DNA from: Alteromonas antoniana
GTDB lineage: Bacteria; Pseudomonadota; Gammaproteobacteria; Enterobacterales; Alteromonadaceae
DNA: 51,677 nt
Direction of reading: 5' to 3'
NCBI RefSeq assembly: GCF_019249295.1
Contig: NZ_JAESDH010000030.1
Location: forward strand, 1 to 51,677
A program made the position numbers and the translations under genes. This document shows positions 9,297 to 18,413 of the stretch, piece after piece (position 1 is the stretch's first letter; every line of letters starts with the position of its first letter). The notes under the pieces are model-generated. The model searched no databases, was not told the origin of the DNA, and saw only the letters and a program-made list of their open reading frames with translations.

Positions 9297-10181
9297 ATGA
9301 TTGATGTCACACGGGAAAGGGATGCGTTACCGCATGCTCAGCGAGAGCGTCTCGCATTTATCGATTTCAGTTTACAATATTTCGGACACGTCAGCAGACA
9401 GGAGCTGATAGACAGATTTGCTACAGGACTGGCTGCCAGCACCCGGGATTTTTCAGCTTATAAGTCCCTTGCGCCTGATAACCTGACACTCGACCATCAC
9501 GCCAAACGCTACCGACGTAACCCTGCATTTAAAGCCGTATTCTCGCACAACCCGGAAGTCATATTAAACAGCCTGAGTATGGGGTTCGGTGACGGGATTG
9601 CCACCGCAGTAACACCATCATCTCATTGTGTAAATGCGGTAAACCTCATTCATCCCAAAGCGGAAATCATTGCGGGTCTGACCCGGGCCATTCACAACCG
9701 GTACCCGATCAACGTCCATTACGTAAGCGTGACATCAGGTGGCAAATACCGCCTCATTGTGCCACACGCCATTGTGAACAACGGGCACCGCTGGCACGTG
9801 CGTGCGTTTGATGTGGAAACTGGCACCTTCCGGGATTTTGTGTGCACCCGATTTACAGACATTGAACCGGTATCGCGGGAACTGGCACATAAAGAGCTGG
9901 CAGAGCAGGATAGCGCCTGGCAGCGAACTGTTTCACTTACCCTCATTCCACACCCATCACTCTCGCACAGTGAAGCCATTGAGCTGGACTATGGCATGGA
10001 AAAGGGGCGTAAGTCTTTGTCTGTGCGTGCTGCTCTGGCGGCGTATCTGTTACGGTACTGGCAGGTCGACTGCTCAAGGGGGGCGAAGATCACGGGGCAG
10101 GGATGTCAGTTGGCGTTGCAAAACCTTGATGCGCTTGAGCAAATCGAGAATGCCCATCTTGCGCCGGGAACCAGTCGCTAA
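9297..10181 (+). CDS. WYL-domain transcriptional regulator, BrxR/CapW type
   Basis: About 295 residues from the ATG at 9297; an upstream GTG at 9267 would add ten. The N-terminal winged helix (QRERLAFIDFSLQYFGHVSRQELIDRFA, then ASTRDFSAYKSLAPDNL) matches the helix-turn-helix of BrxR/CapW regulators. A central WYL domain (about residues 110-190, GGKYRLIVPHAIVNNGHRWHVRAFD) is a presumed ligand or nucleic-acid sensor, and a C-terminal WCX-like part follows. Characterised members repress BREX and CBASS phage-defence genes. Here it precedes an SMC-type operon by 224 bases, which suggests it controls that operon. It also has a dyad in its own upstream region. Confidence 0.85.
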   Translation: MIDVTRERDALPHAQRERLAFIDFSLQYFGHVSRQELIDRFATGLAASTRDFSAYKSLAPDNLTLDHHAKRYRRNPAFKAVFSHNPEVILNSLSMGFGDGIATAVTPSSHCVNAVNLIHPKAEIIAGLTRAIHNRYPINVHYVSVTSGGKYRLIVPHAIVNNGHRWHVRAFDVETGTFRDFVCTRFTDIEPVSRELAHKELAEQDSAWQRTVSLTLIPHPSLSHSEAIELDYGMEKGRKSLSVRAALAAYLLRYWQVDCSRGAKITGQGCQLALQNLDALEQIENAHLAPGTSR

Positions 10182-10405
10182 AAGTCGGTGGCGAAATAAT
10201 GCGCAGTCGACACGCCAATGCCTGCTTAAAGGCCCGCCATGACTGTGCAAAATCACCAATTCATAATACACTGGCCGGCTACGCAAACGCGGGCAGGCAA
10301 GCGATGCCGAGAATCAATAACTTACAATAAATGCCCCGTGGTGTCGCGTTCTCAGGCTCATGCAGAGGGCGACATTTAACCAGTATTAACCGACACAGGA
10401 TTTAT

Positions 10406-13400
10406 ATGGCCGGCTTAAAACGCATTATTTTAATCGACACCCACTTGCCGGGCGTGGTCGAACTGAAGCTGGATGGACATACCAATATTTGCGGTACCAA
10501 TGCATCAGGTAAAACGACCCTTCAGCGCCTAATTCCGGTTTTTTACGGTGAGTACCCAAGCCGGGTTGTACCCGCTACCCGCGACAGTTTCGAGCGCTGG
10601 TATCTGCCACGGCAATCCAGTTTTATCATTTACGAATATACCCGCGCCGAAGGCGATCTCTGTCAGGCGGTACTGACTTCCAACGGGACTGGTGTTAACT
10701 ATCGTTTAGTTGGTAAGCCGTTCGACATTGACGATTACCTGTTCAAACAGAAAAGCGGTAAATTCAGCAGTACCAGTAGTGCAGAACTCGCCCGTGCGAT
10801 GAAACGGAACAATGTGCTGGTAACCAGTTTGCTGACGACAAAAGATTTTCGTGCCGTGATGCAGAACGATCAGGGCGTGCTAAACCAGAGCAGTAATGCG
10901 CGGGAGTTGCTCGGCTACGCAAAAGTATTCAGCTTGTGTACGCCCAGCCAGCATATGCGTCATATCGAAAAGCTGGCGAAAGCGGTGCATTCGAAAGAAG
11001 GCAAGATGGAAACCATCAAGGCCATGATCGCTGCCATTCTGGAAGAAGATGGCGTGCAGCCGCCAACGTCGAGTCTTAGCCGCAATCGTGTGGACGACTG
11101 GATCCGTGAATGTCATCTCATCAAGCAGTTTGATCAGATTCGCCCTGAGTTTTCCAAGCTGGAACAGGCGGACATGGCGCTGACCACTTCAGAGCAAACC
11201 CTCGGCGGCCTGAAAAAGCAATTCGAACTGGATAAAACGCAACTCTCAGTCAAAACAGAGACGTTAGGTAATGAGCTGGAGGAGAACCAGTTTCAGCGCA
11301 AACAAAATGAACTGTTGTGGCACGACAGCCGTGATGAACTGAACCAGATCGTGTCATCTGCGCGCGCAGACGTTGACAAGTACACCAGTGAGCTGGATGC
11401 CGTTGAACGTGAATTCGACAACTGGCAGCAGCAGAATATTGAACAGCTTAAAGACGATGTCGCCAACCTGCCGCAGTGGCAAAACGAACTGGAAATGACG
11501 TCCAGTCGTTACCAATTGCTTACCGAAAAGCACCAGGACATCGAGTCGGCATTTAACCGCCGTATGGCTGAACTGGGCGAGAAGCTTAGCCTGACGCTGG
11601 AGCAATTGTCAGCCTCACGGCAGGAAGCGGCTGACAAACGCAGCGAACAGCAACAGAAAGAGCGTGATGCTCTGCAAACTATTCGTGATGATTTTTCACA
11701 GCAGATCCAAGAGCTTAATGCCACGCATCAATCGCAATTGAGTGATCTGAAAGTCACCGAAGCCGAACTGAAAGCGTCGCTGGCAAACGCCGGTTACAAC
11801 GAATTTGAGCAATCGCAGCTTGATCTGCTGGATGCCACAATCAAAGAAGCGTCTGTGACAGAAGATGCCGCTCGCACGGAATATCGCCAGGCTCAGCAAC
11901 GTCACAGCAAAGCGGTACAGGTAAGGCAGGAAGCCTCGACTGCGCTGGATAAAGCGCGTCAGGTGTATCAGCGCGAAGAAAAGGCGGTGGATAAGGTCAA
12001 AGCGTTACTTTATCCGGGGCAGGGCTCGTTACTGGAATTCTTGCGTGCCAATGTTGATGACTGGGAGTCCAGTCTGGGTAAGGTGCTGCGCCCGGAACTG
12101 CTGGAGCGCACAGACCTCACCCCCACCACGGGCGAGGGCGACAGCTTTTATGGCCTCAGCTTAGCACTTTCTGCTATCGATACACCGGATTATGCGCATA
12201 CCGAACAGTCTCTGAAGCAGTCATTATCTGACGCTGAAGAGGCCCTGGCTCAGGCGCTGGCAGCACAGAATGAATGCGAGACAACGCTGGCAAAAGCCAA
12301 TGAAGATGTGCGCAATGCTGAGTTGGCAATGACGCAAAAAGACAACGCCGTGAAAAGTGCCGAAGCCAGCCGCAAGCGTGCACAGCAGGACAGAGACAGC
12401 GTGCTCAGCGAATATCAGGCGGCCTTGTCTTCACGCAAGCAGAAAGCGAAATCTCGTCTGGAAGCAAACCAGCAGGCGCAAAAACAGTGTAAGGCGCAGT
12501 TTGAGCTTGACCGCGATGACATGAAAGACCAGCAACGTGAATCAGAAACTGAACACAGCTTCCACTGGCAACAGCTCATCGCCGATACCGATGCCCGGAT
12601 ATCTCAGCTTGATGCTGATATGAAAAAAGCCCGCGACGCTGCTGCAAAAGATCGCAAAGAGATGGAGCAGTGGCTGGAAGACGAGCTGAACAACCGTGGC
12701 GTAGATGTTGACGAAATTGGTCAGCTTAAAAAACGCATCAAGGTACTCAAAGACGATATTTATAAGACAGAATCGCAGCGTCACAAAGTCAGCGACTATG
12801 CGCGATGGTATGAAACCGTTTTCAACGGTCACAAAGTTACCTGGCAAAACGCCTTAGCGAAGGCGCGTAAAGCGCTTGGTGAAGCCGAACGTTCACTGGC
12901 GCAAAAGCAGTCGGCGTATAAAGAAGCCCGTGAAAAACTGAAAGACCAGCAGGTGGCACTGGAGTCTTCTCTGAAAACCGCAAGCGAACAGCTCGATCAG
13001 GTACAGTCTTTAAGTAAAGCCCTTGCGAAACTGAACCTGCGGGTGAAAGACGACAATGACGCTAAGTTCGAAGATGCGAGTATTTCTCAGCGATTGTCTG
13101 AAGCGCAGAGTCTGCTGCAGGAGCGCGAGAATCTGTTAAGCGATGTGCGCGCTTATGTGGAGCGCTTTGATCAGCTTATCGCCGCGCAGGCTGGTACCGG
13201 CTTATCAGATACCTGGGAGCGTGCCCGTGAAGAGTGTGCGGTTATTAATGCCCATGGTGTCAAAGGCATTGACCACCGTCGCATGGTATCGCACCTGTCA
13301 CAGTTGCTGAATGTGATCGTGCCGCAGAAATTGCAGGGCTTGCGTGAGCAGGGCCGGATTTTTGGCGCGGACCTGAACCAGTATTACTTTGTACTGGCCG

Positions 13401-14086
13401 ATATTGATAAGCGTATTGTGTCGCAAAGCCGTCGTATCACCAAAGAAGTCGATGGCGAGCTGTTTCTGGATGGGGTGTCTGATTCCGCAGTTAAAATTCG
13501 TTCACGCATAAGTGAGCTGGAGTTCTGGCCAGAGCTGGAGCAATTCCGCAAACATTACGAAGCCTGGATGGAAGGTGGTGCTAACGAACTGCCTGATGAA
13601 GATTATGGTCTGAGCATGCGTAAAGTACTGGATATTCTGGGGCGTGCGGCGTTAAGTGGCGGGATCAGCAAGCTGCTGGATATCGAACTTCACCTGCGTG
13701 AAGGCAACAGTGATCTGGTCATACGGACCGATCGTCAACTCAATGAGTCTTCCAGTCACGGTATGGCATACCTGATTTTGTGTAAATTCCTGCTGGCATT
13801 TACCCGCCTGCTGCGTGGTGAAACTGATGCCACAATTCACTGGCCAATTGACGAGTTGGGTACGCTACACCAGAGCAATGTGAAGAAGATTTTCGACGCC
13901 TGTCAAAACAACAATATCAGTGTGGTAGGGGCGTTCCCGAACCCAGAATCAGAAGTACTGACACTTTTCGAAAACCGTTATCTGATAGACAAGGTGACCC
14001 GCAAACTGCAGGTAGTGCAACCTAAAGCCAGTATTATTGCTGAGCGCTTAAAAGCACGTCGTGGACAAGAGGAGGCTTCAGCATGA
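10406..14086 (+). CDS. SMC-like ATPase (MksB/JetC/MukB-like, DUF3584-type)
   Basis: A 1226-residue protein from the ATG at 10406, which has ACAGGA five bases upstream; a longer frame from 10331 adds an unconvincing N terminus. The head begins with a Walker A motif, GTNASGKTT. Two long coiled-coil arms (about residues 250-560 and 640-970) flank a short non-coil segment (GSLLEFLRANVDDWESSLGK) that could act as a reduced hinge. The C-terminal half of the head has LNESSSHGMAYL in the place of the ABC signature and a Walker B WPIDELG. This is the architecture of condensin-like ATPases of the MukB/MksB/JetC group. The stop overlaps the next gene's start (ATGA). Its likely role is DNA loop extrusion, in plasmid/phage defence or chromosome organisation. 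Confidence 0.85.
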   Translation: MAGLKRIILIDTHLPGVVELKLDGHTNICGTNASGKTTLQRLIPVFYGEYPSRVVPATRDSFERWYLPRQSSFIIYEYTRAEGDLCQAVLTSNGTGVNYRLVGKPFDIDDYLFKQKSGKFSSTSSAELARAMKRNNVLVTSLLTTKDFRAVMQNDQGVLNQSSNARELLGYAKVFSLCTPSQHMRHIEKLAKAVHSKEGKMETIKAMIAAILEEDGVQPPTSSLSRNRVDDWIRECHLIKQFDQIRPEFSKLEQADMALTTSEQTLGGLKKQFELDKTQLSVKTETLGNELEENQFQRKQNELLWHDSRDELNQIVSSARADVDKYTSELDAVEREFDNWQQQNIEQLKDDVANLPQWQNELEMTSSRYQLLTEKHQDIESAFNRRMAELGEKLSLTLEQLSASRQEAADKRSEQQQKERDALQTIRDDFSQQIQELNATHQSQLSDLKVTEAELKASLANAGYNEFEQSQLDLLDATIKEASVTEDAARTEYRQAQQRHSKAVQVRQEASTALDKARQVYQREEKAVDKVKALLYPGQGSLLEFLRANVDDWESSLGKVLRPELLERTDLTPTTGEGDSFYGLSLALSAIDTPDYAHTEQSLKQSLSDAEEALAQALAAQNECETTLAKANEDVRNAELAMTQKDNAVKSAEASRKRAQQDRDSVLSEYQAALSSRKQKAKSRLEANQQAQKQCKAQFELDRDDMKDQQRESETEHSFHWQQLIADTDARISQLDADMKKARDAAAKDRKEMEQWLEDELNNRGVDVDEIGQLKKRIKVLKDDIYKTESQRHKVSDYARWYETVFNGHKVTWQNALAKARKALGEAERSLAQKQSAYKEAREKLKDQQVALESSLKTASEQLDQVQSLSKALAKLNLRVKDDNDAKFEDASISQRLSEAQSLLQERENLLSDVRAYVERFDQLIAAQAGTGLSDTWERAREECAVINAHGVKGIDHRRMVSHLSQLLNVIVPQKLQGLREQGRIFGADLNQYYFVLADIDKRIVSQSRRITKEVDGELFLDGVSDSAVKIRSRISELEFWPELEQFRKHYEAWMEGGANELPDEDYGLSMRKVLDILGRAALSGGISKLLDIELHLREGNSDLVIRTDRQLNESSSHGMAYLILCKFLLAFTRLLRGETDATIHWPIDELGTLHQSNVKKIFDACQNNNISVVGAFPNPESEVLTLFENRYLIDKVTRKLQVVQPKASIIAERLKARRGQEEASA

Positions 14087-14718
14087 TGACGGAACAAGGC
14101 CGTGTGGTCAGCAAACTTTTGCAGGGTGACTTCATTTGTCAGGTCAGCGATGAAGACGCCTGGCGTTTTCTGAAAAGCCGGGATAATGCACAGCAGCTCG
14201 AGCCCCATTTAAACCTGTTAAACCGTACACTGGCAACTACGGCTGATGGCGATGTATTTTTTGCCGCGTATCTCACGTTAGGCGATAGCGAGCGCAAAAT
14301 TCTGATGCAACAGTTTCAGGAGACGGCATCCAGCCTGGTGCCGCTGGTCGAGTGGTTATTGCTCGTGCAGCAGGCCAGCGAGTCAGATTTACCGGTAACG
14401 ATGGGTAACGCTATCCGCCTCAATGAGTTGCAAAGCACCATAGAGGATACGCCTGCGTACGCTGAACAGCTGGAAAAAATTTCCCGCTACCGTTTGTTCG
14501 GCTCAACCAGTGTGAATCTTGATGGGCAGCTAAAACAAGTATTTAAACGCTTAACCGACTTAGGGTATCTGCTTAAGCCAAACCCGGAAAAGCAGATTTA
14601 TCTGGCAACCGGCAAAGTTGAACATTTGTATGAGATGATTCGCTTTATTGATGAAACCGAGTCGTTGTCGTTGTCTGAGCAGGCAGAGGCGGCCATTCAG
14701 CAGGGTAGCCTGCTATGA
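14083..14718 (+). CDS. MksE/JetB-like SMC accessory subunit (putative KITE protein)
   Basis: A 211-residue, mostly helical protein. The N terminus (RVVSKLLQGDFICQVSDEDAWRFLK) followed by a short strand segment (GDVFFAAYLTL) resembles MksE/JetB (DUF4194-like) proteins, which bind the kleisin and DNA as winged-helix dimers. Leucine-rich helices and a second winged-helix-like part (LKQVFKRLTDLGYLLK...QIYLATGKV) follow. It overlaps the SMC gene by ATGA at 14083 and the next gene by ATGA at 14715, so the three are translated as a set. The assignment rests on size, context and fold pattern rather than strong motifs. Confidence 0.65.
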   Translation: MMTEQGRVVSKLLQGDFICQVSDEDAWRFLKSRDNAQQLEPHLNLLNRTLATTADGDVFFAAYLTLGDSERKILMQQFQETASSLVPLVEWLLLVQQASESDLPVTMGNAIRLNELQSTIEDTPAYAEQLEKISRYRLFGSTSVNLDGQLKQVFKRLTDLGYLLKPNPEKQIYLATGKVEHLYEMIRFIDETESLSLSEQAEAAIQQGSLL

Positions 14719-15935
14719 GTCAGGTGCTTATTCAGGCTGGCACCAAGCTGCTAAACGCGCTTGGTCGTCATAGTGAACTGATAATGCAGGCTTATGTGAA
14801 TGGTACGGTAAACGAGCGCGATCACAGCCCCAAGGTACTTGAGCAACTGGTGCAGCTGGGCGTGTTATGGCGACCGGATCCGCAAAGCGAACTGAGACTC
14901 AAAGGCGCAGTGCGTACTCTGCTGGAGGGCAGTTTACAGGATGAGCGGAACCGTACCATCAATGCCAATATAGGTGCTGCGCTTGCAAGTTTAAAAACCC
15001 TTGCCGAGCACTACAAAGAAGCGCTGCACTACGGACGCTACAGCGAATCTGCTGCACACATGTCGGATTTAACCGAACATGTATATCAACTGGCGGAATC
15101 GCTGAGCAACAGCGTACGGGTGATGTTTAGCCGTATCAACAATGAATTCGGCTACGTGTCATCGGTTGAAGCTAAAATCCGGGAAAATGAGCTTGCGCAG
15201 GGGCAGGTTACCGAGCTGCTGTATCAGCTTGAGTGCTTCCGATTTGATGAGCTCAGTGAGATTGCCGGCAGTAACCGCGAGCTGCGACATTTACTGGTGG
15301 TATCGCTACAACAAAGTTTCTCGCGGGCTGCGCAGGAACTGTCGGTAGCTCAGGCCCGTTTACTGGATCTGCTGGGGCGTTTCCGTGAGTTTCAGGGGCG
15401 TACACGTCTGCTCAAAGGGTATTTGCTTCACATGGAGCAGCAGCCTGATTTCGTGCCGGGAAATTATCCCAACCTGACAAATGTACCGGTTTTATTTAAT
15501 CAGGCGGCAGGCATGCTCAGTCCTGCTGCAGTGGATGTGAACAACGTCAGCCAGGAAGCTGAACTGCAGGAAATTGTGGCGTCGTTAACCCACGTGCATC
15601 GCCGCAAGCAGCAGACAGAAGAATCATCGTCCTCGCAGGATATTGATGTGTCAGAACAGGATACTGTGTCGCTGGAAAGTGATCCGCTGCAGCAGGCAGT
15701 CGATGATTATTTCTGTGATGTTATTGACACTGGTCAGCCGCAGTCGGCGTTAACTTACTATGCTGCCCGTGCAATGGAATTTGATCCCGAGGTATGGATT
15801 TATCAGGTCATTGGTAATTATCAGTCTCTGGATGATGCAGACAAGCAGTTTTTCGCACTGGATCCACACGGACAGGAAGATGCGGTGTTTAACGGCAACT
15901 TCTACATTAACGACATCACCCTGGGGCTACGCTAG
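14715..15935 (+). CDS. MksF/JetA-like kleisin subunit (putative)
   Basis: A 406-residue helical protein. An N-terminal winged-helix-like region (about 1-80, KVLEQLVQLGVLWRPDPQSEL) is followed by a long helical middle (about 80-260). A Ser/Glu/Gln-rich acidic linker (about 300-325) leads to a C-terminal domain ending YINDITLGLR. This matches the layout of MukF/MksF/JetA kleisins that bridge the SMC heads. It is the last of three overlapping genes, so the order is SMC, E-like, F-like; known Mks, Muk and Wadjet operons run F-E-B. Its TAG stop coincides with the left boundary of a MITE-like element. No JetD-type TOPRIM nuclease follows. Confidence 0.6.
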   Translation: MSQVLIQAGTKLLNALGRHSELIMQAYVNGTVNERDHSPKVLEQLVQLGVLWRPDPQSELRLKGAVRTLLEGSLQDERNRTINANIGAALASLKTLAEHYKEALHYGRYSESAAHMSDLTEHVYQLAESLSNSVRVMFSRINNEFGYVSSVEAKIRENELAQGQVTELLYQLECFRFDELSEIAGSNRELRHLLVVSLQQSFSRAAQELSVAQARLLDLLGRFREFQGRTRLLKGYLLHMEQQPDFVPGNYPNLTNVPVLFNQAAGMLSPAAVDVNNVSQEAELQEIVASLTHVHRRKQQTEESSSSQDIDVSEQDTVSLESDPLQQAVDDYFCDVIDTGQPQSALTYYAARAMEFDPEVWIYQVIGNYQSLDDADKQFFALDPHGQEDAVFNGNFYINDITLGLR

Positions 15936-16200
15936 AGCCTGTTTATTTTTGTTCAGTATTTATGTTGGATGCTAAAACGCCCTACTACAAGGCAGAAGCT
16001 GCGTGGTTTGGCAATCCAAATAAGCGGCTGATTACGCAGTAGTAGGGCGTTTTAGCTCCAACCCTGTGGGCAGTGGCCAGTTTTGCGCCATACGGCCCAC
16101 AAATTCACTTATTTAGGCCCACTAAACTTCGCTCATTTGCGATTGTCTGGCACAAAACTGGCCGTCTGCATAAGCACTGAACAAAGATAAACAGGCTCTA
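15933..16200. mobile_element. MITE-like element with 25-base terminal inverted repeats
   Basis: Terminal repeats at 15933-15957 and 16176-16200 are reverse complements over 25 bases with one mismatch; each begins TAGAGCCTGTTTAT. If TA is the duplicated target, the element proper is 15935-16198 (264 bases). Inside are two hairpins. An exact 18-base stem joins 15971-15988 and 16039-16056. A 16-base stem with one mismatch joins 16075-16090 and 16148-16163. No transposase frame is present. TA target use suggests mobilisation by an IS630/Tc1-type transposase, which is inference. The left TA plus G forms the stop codon of the kleisin-like gene; the empty site would still read TAG, so insertion would not alter the protein. 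Confidence 0.8.
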
Positions 16201-16738
16201 GGAACAAGATGGCAGCGCCGTAAGTGCCTGACGACAGTGGTCTTGCTGATAACCAGTTACAGTCACTGGGTGAGGTCTTCTGCTGCCTTTATTATTCGCA
16301 CCGCCGGAAAATCCAGTCCTTTTTGCGTACAGAGCACTATCTGGATCTACGCCGCACTTTTGCCCAGCAAATTGCTGCGCTTGCCAATTTTAGCCAGCTT
16401 TCCCTTTTTATTTTTCATAACAACATCTTCATGAACGGCAATCTGTCGTCGTCTGAATCGTTGTGATTGACGTGAAAGTGCAACTGATTGTTTTCCCGAT
16501 GACTTCTGAAAATACGGGAATCTATATAGCAAAATAGTCTGTAAAAAGGGCTTGGGAATCAAGGTAAGAGGGCTATAATTAACAATTAATTAACGCGGGT
16601 GAACTTATTTTTCGAACTTGCGTAATACGCTTGTCACCGATTGAGATTAAGGTGACAGAAATGTAGTTTCCTGGCCAGTCAGGAGAGCAGGTCAGTAGTA
16701 GTAGCGTTGACGCGTACAGCGCATAAGGAGAACCTCTC
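16201..16738. other. Intergenic stretch between the MITE and the TerB-like gene
   Basis: About 540 bases with no supported gene. Overlapping short frames on both strands lack family resemblance; the minus-strand frame at 16347-16562 ends in a Lys-rich stretch but has no ribosome binding site. It may be decayed sequence. The right part holds a good promoter (16552-16579) and AT-rich repeats (AATTAA/TTAATT) just after it. Confidence 0.5.
16552..16579 (+). promoter_or_regulatory. Predicted sigma-70 promoter for the TerB-like gene
   Basis: TTGGGA (16552-16557) and a perfect TATAAT (16574-16579) are separated by 16 bases. The next gene starts at 16739, so the transcript would have a leader of about 150 bases. 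Confidence 0.5.
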
Positions 16739-17152
16739 ATGTTTAATACCCCGAAGCAGTCTTTCAATGAGGCACTAATCAGAATGGCGGTGTTACTTTA
16801 TCAGGTCGATGGTATGGTGACATTGTCCGAACAGGATTATCTTGAAGACATCATGGAATCACTTGATTGGCAAAGTCCAATCAGCCGTGATGCCTATTTT
16901 AACGATGCGATATACCAGACCCGCAAAGCACTGGATACCGGTGATGCTCAGGCCTATCTTAAAGCGATGAAGCAGGACTTATTGTTTGATGCAGATAAGG
17001 CAATGGAAGTGGCCATGGCAATTACCGGTGTAGATGGTGAGCGCTGTGAGGAAGAAACCGAACTGCTGTCATTGCTAACGCATAAGCTACTGGCAAAAGC
17101 GCTGGTCAGTGGTATGCATAATACGAGTGGACCGGCGTCTGTAGGGGCATAG
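16739..17152 (+). CDS. TerB-like small acidic helical protein
   Basis: A 137-residue acidic, helical protein with an excellent ribosome binding site (AAGGAGA, eight bases before the ATG). The pattern EALIRMAVLLYQVDGMVTLSEQDYLEDIMESL resembles the first helices of TerB/DjlA-type domains, where conserved acidic residues bind metal near the membrane. A second half (AMEVAMAITGVDGERCEEETELLSLL) repeats the theme. The exact function is not known. It has its own promoter, so it is not clearly part of the SMC operon 0.8 kb upstream. Confidence 0.6.
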   Translation: MFNTPKQSFNEALIRMAVLLYQVDGMVTLSEQDYLEDIMESLDWQSPISRDAYFNDAIYQTRKALDTGDAQAYLKAMKQDLLFDADKAMEVAMAITGVDGERCEEETELLSLLTHKLLAKALVSGMHNTSGPASVGA

Positions 17153-17224
17153 TCAACGCACAGACTTTCTTATTTTTCATCACGCATGGTAAATTCTCTA
17201 CACGAATAGTGTAATGGGAATGCC

Positions 17225-18373
17225 ATGCGTAGTTTGTGTGTCTTTGTGGTTTTGTTGTTGCTGAGTGCATGCCAGCAGGTACAGTCTCCGCGTTTCGAGC
17301 GGGCGACGTCAATGCCACCTTATCAACTCAATAGCTTTTCAGAATACCAGCAGGCCACTCATCAGTGGTTGTCCACACACAGAATGCCGGTAACAGAAAA
17401 CGCCTCGTGGGAAGTGACGCTGAATACGCCGTTTTCATGTGGTGAAACCAGCACAGTCGGTGTGTTGTTGGTGCATGGTCTGGGTGACTCTCCGTACTTT
17501 TTTCACGATATCGCCCGAGATCTGTGTGCCAGCGGATATCAGGTGAGAACCATCCTGTTACCCGGTCATGGCTCTAAGCCCGGAGACATGCTGAACGCTG
17601 AGTTTTCGCTGTGGGAAAACGCCACTGCGCATCATGTATCATTGTTTGCTGAGGAGGTGGAGACGCTATTTCTCGGTGGGTTTTCTACCGGGGCCAATCT
17701 GGTCACGCTGGCAGCGCACTCCCGAAACGATATTGCAGGTCTGCTGTTGTTCTCTCCCGCCTATGAATCGAATATTTTCGCAACCCGTCTGGCCCCTTAT
17801 ATCACCGGCATTTACCCCTGGCCGAACCTCGAACCAGAAGACAACCCCACGCGTTATAACTCTGTCGCCATGACCGGTTTTGCGGCTTATCAGCGCAGTG
17901 TCGAAGCGCTGTCTGATGCGTTTGAAGAGCGTGCGCTTTCACTACCGGTATTTATGGTTGTGGCAGAGCAGGACAGTGTGGTCGATGTGCAACGTGTGGC
18001 AACCTATTTTCACGAGGGCTTTCATACCGCAACGAAAACGCTGATGTGGCTTGGTGAAGCGGTGCCCGATTATCCTCATGTTACCGGTTATACGATGCAG
18101 CTACCTGAGCAAAGAATAGGTGCATCTTCGCATATGGCGGTACTGTTTAGTCCAGGTAATGTACTGTATGGAACCAAGGGCCGGTTGCGAATTTGTGACA
18201 ACGGCCAGTCAGATGAGAAAACCCGGGCCTGCGAAAATGGTGAGCCAGTTTGGTTTGGCCCCTGGGGGCTTACAGAAGAAGGGAAGGTGTATGCAAGGCT
18301 CACCTATAACCCTTACTATAACACCATGATGACAAAATTAACGGACTTTATGGCAGAGGCCCAACGCCACTAA
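17225..18373 (+). CDS. Alpha/beta hydrolase lipoprotein (S33-like esterase/lipase)
   Basis: A 382-residue protein with a lipoprotein signal (MRSLCVFVVLLLLSAC, lipobox LSAC, Cys16), so it is probably anchored in a membrane facing the periplasm. The alpha/beta hydrolase core contains the oxyanion segment LLVHGLGDSP (about residues 80-89). The nucleophile elbow is GGFSTGAN (about 151-158), the acid residue probably lies in VVAEQDSVVD, and the histidine in SSHMAVLFSP. It resembles serine aminopeptidase/monoacylglycerol lipase-like proteins. The substrate is unknown. It converges on the methionine aminopeptidase gene, 40 bases away. Confidence 0.83.
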   Translation: MRSLCVFVVLLLLSACQQVQSPRFERATSMPPYQLNSFSEYQQATHQWLSTHRMPVTENASWEVTLNTPFSCGETSTVGVLLVHGLGDSPYFFHDIARDLCASGYQVRTILLPGHGSKPGDMLNAEFSLWENATAHHVSLFAEEVETLFLGGFSTGANLVTLAAHSRNDIAGLLLFSPAYESNIFATRLAPYITGIYPWPNLEPEDNPTRYNSVAMTGFAAYQRSVEALSDAFEERALSLPVFMVVAEQDSVVDVQRVATYFHEGFHTATKTLMWLGEAVPDYPHVTGYTMQLPEQRIGASSHMAVLFSPGNVLYGTKGRLRICDNGQSDEKTRACENGEPVWFGPWGLTEEGKVYARLTYNPYYNTMMTKLTDFMAEAQRH

Positions 18374-18413
18374 TAAAACATCGCGATTACTTTGCGTGAG
18401 AGCAGCGCTTACA

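Noticed and set aside
10406..15935. SMC operon considered as the canonical MukBEF condensin
   Set aside because: The gene order is reversed, the smtA neighbour of mukF is missing, the small subunits do not resemble MukE/MukF closely, and the defence-type regulator upstream does not fit a housekeeping condensin.
16347..16562. Minus-strand small frame with a Lys-rich end, considered as an ArfA-like or other basic small protein
   Set aside because: The resemblance is limited to a few lysines, there is no ribosome binding site, and the frame overlaps two other unsupported frames.
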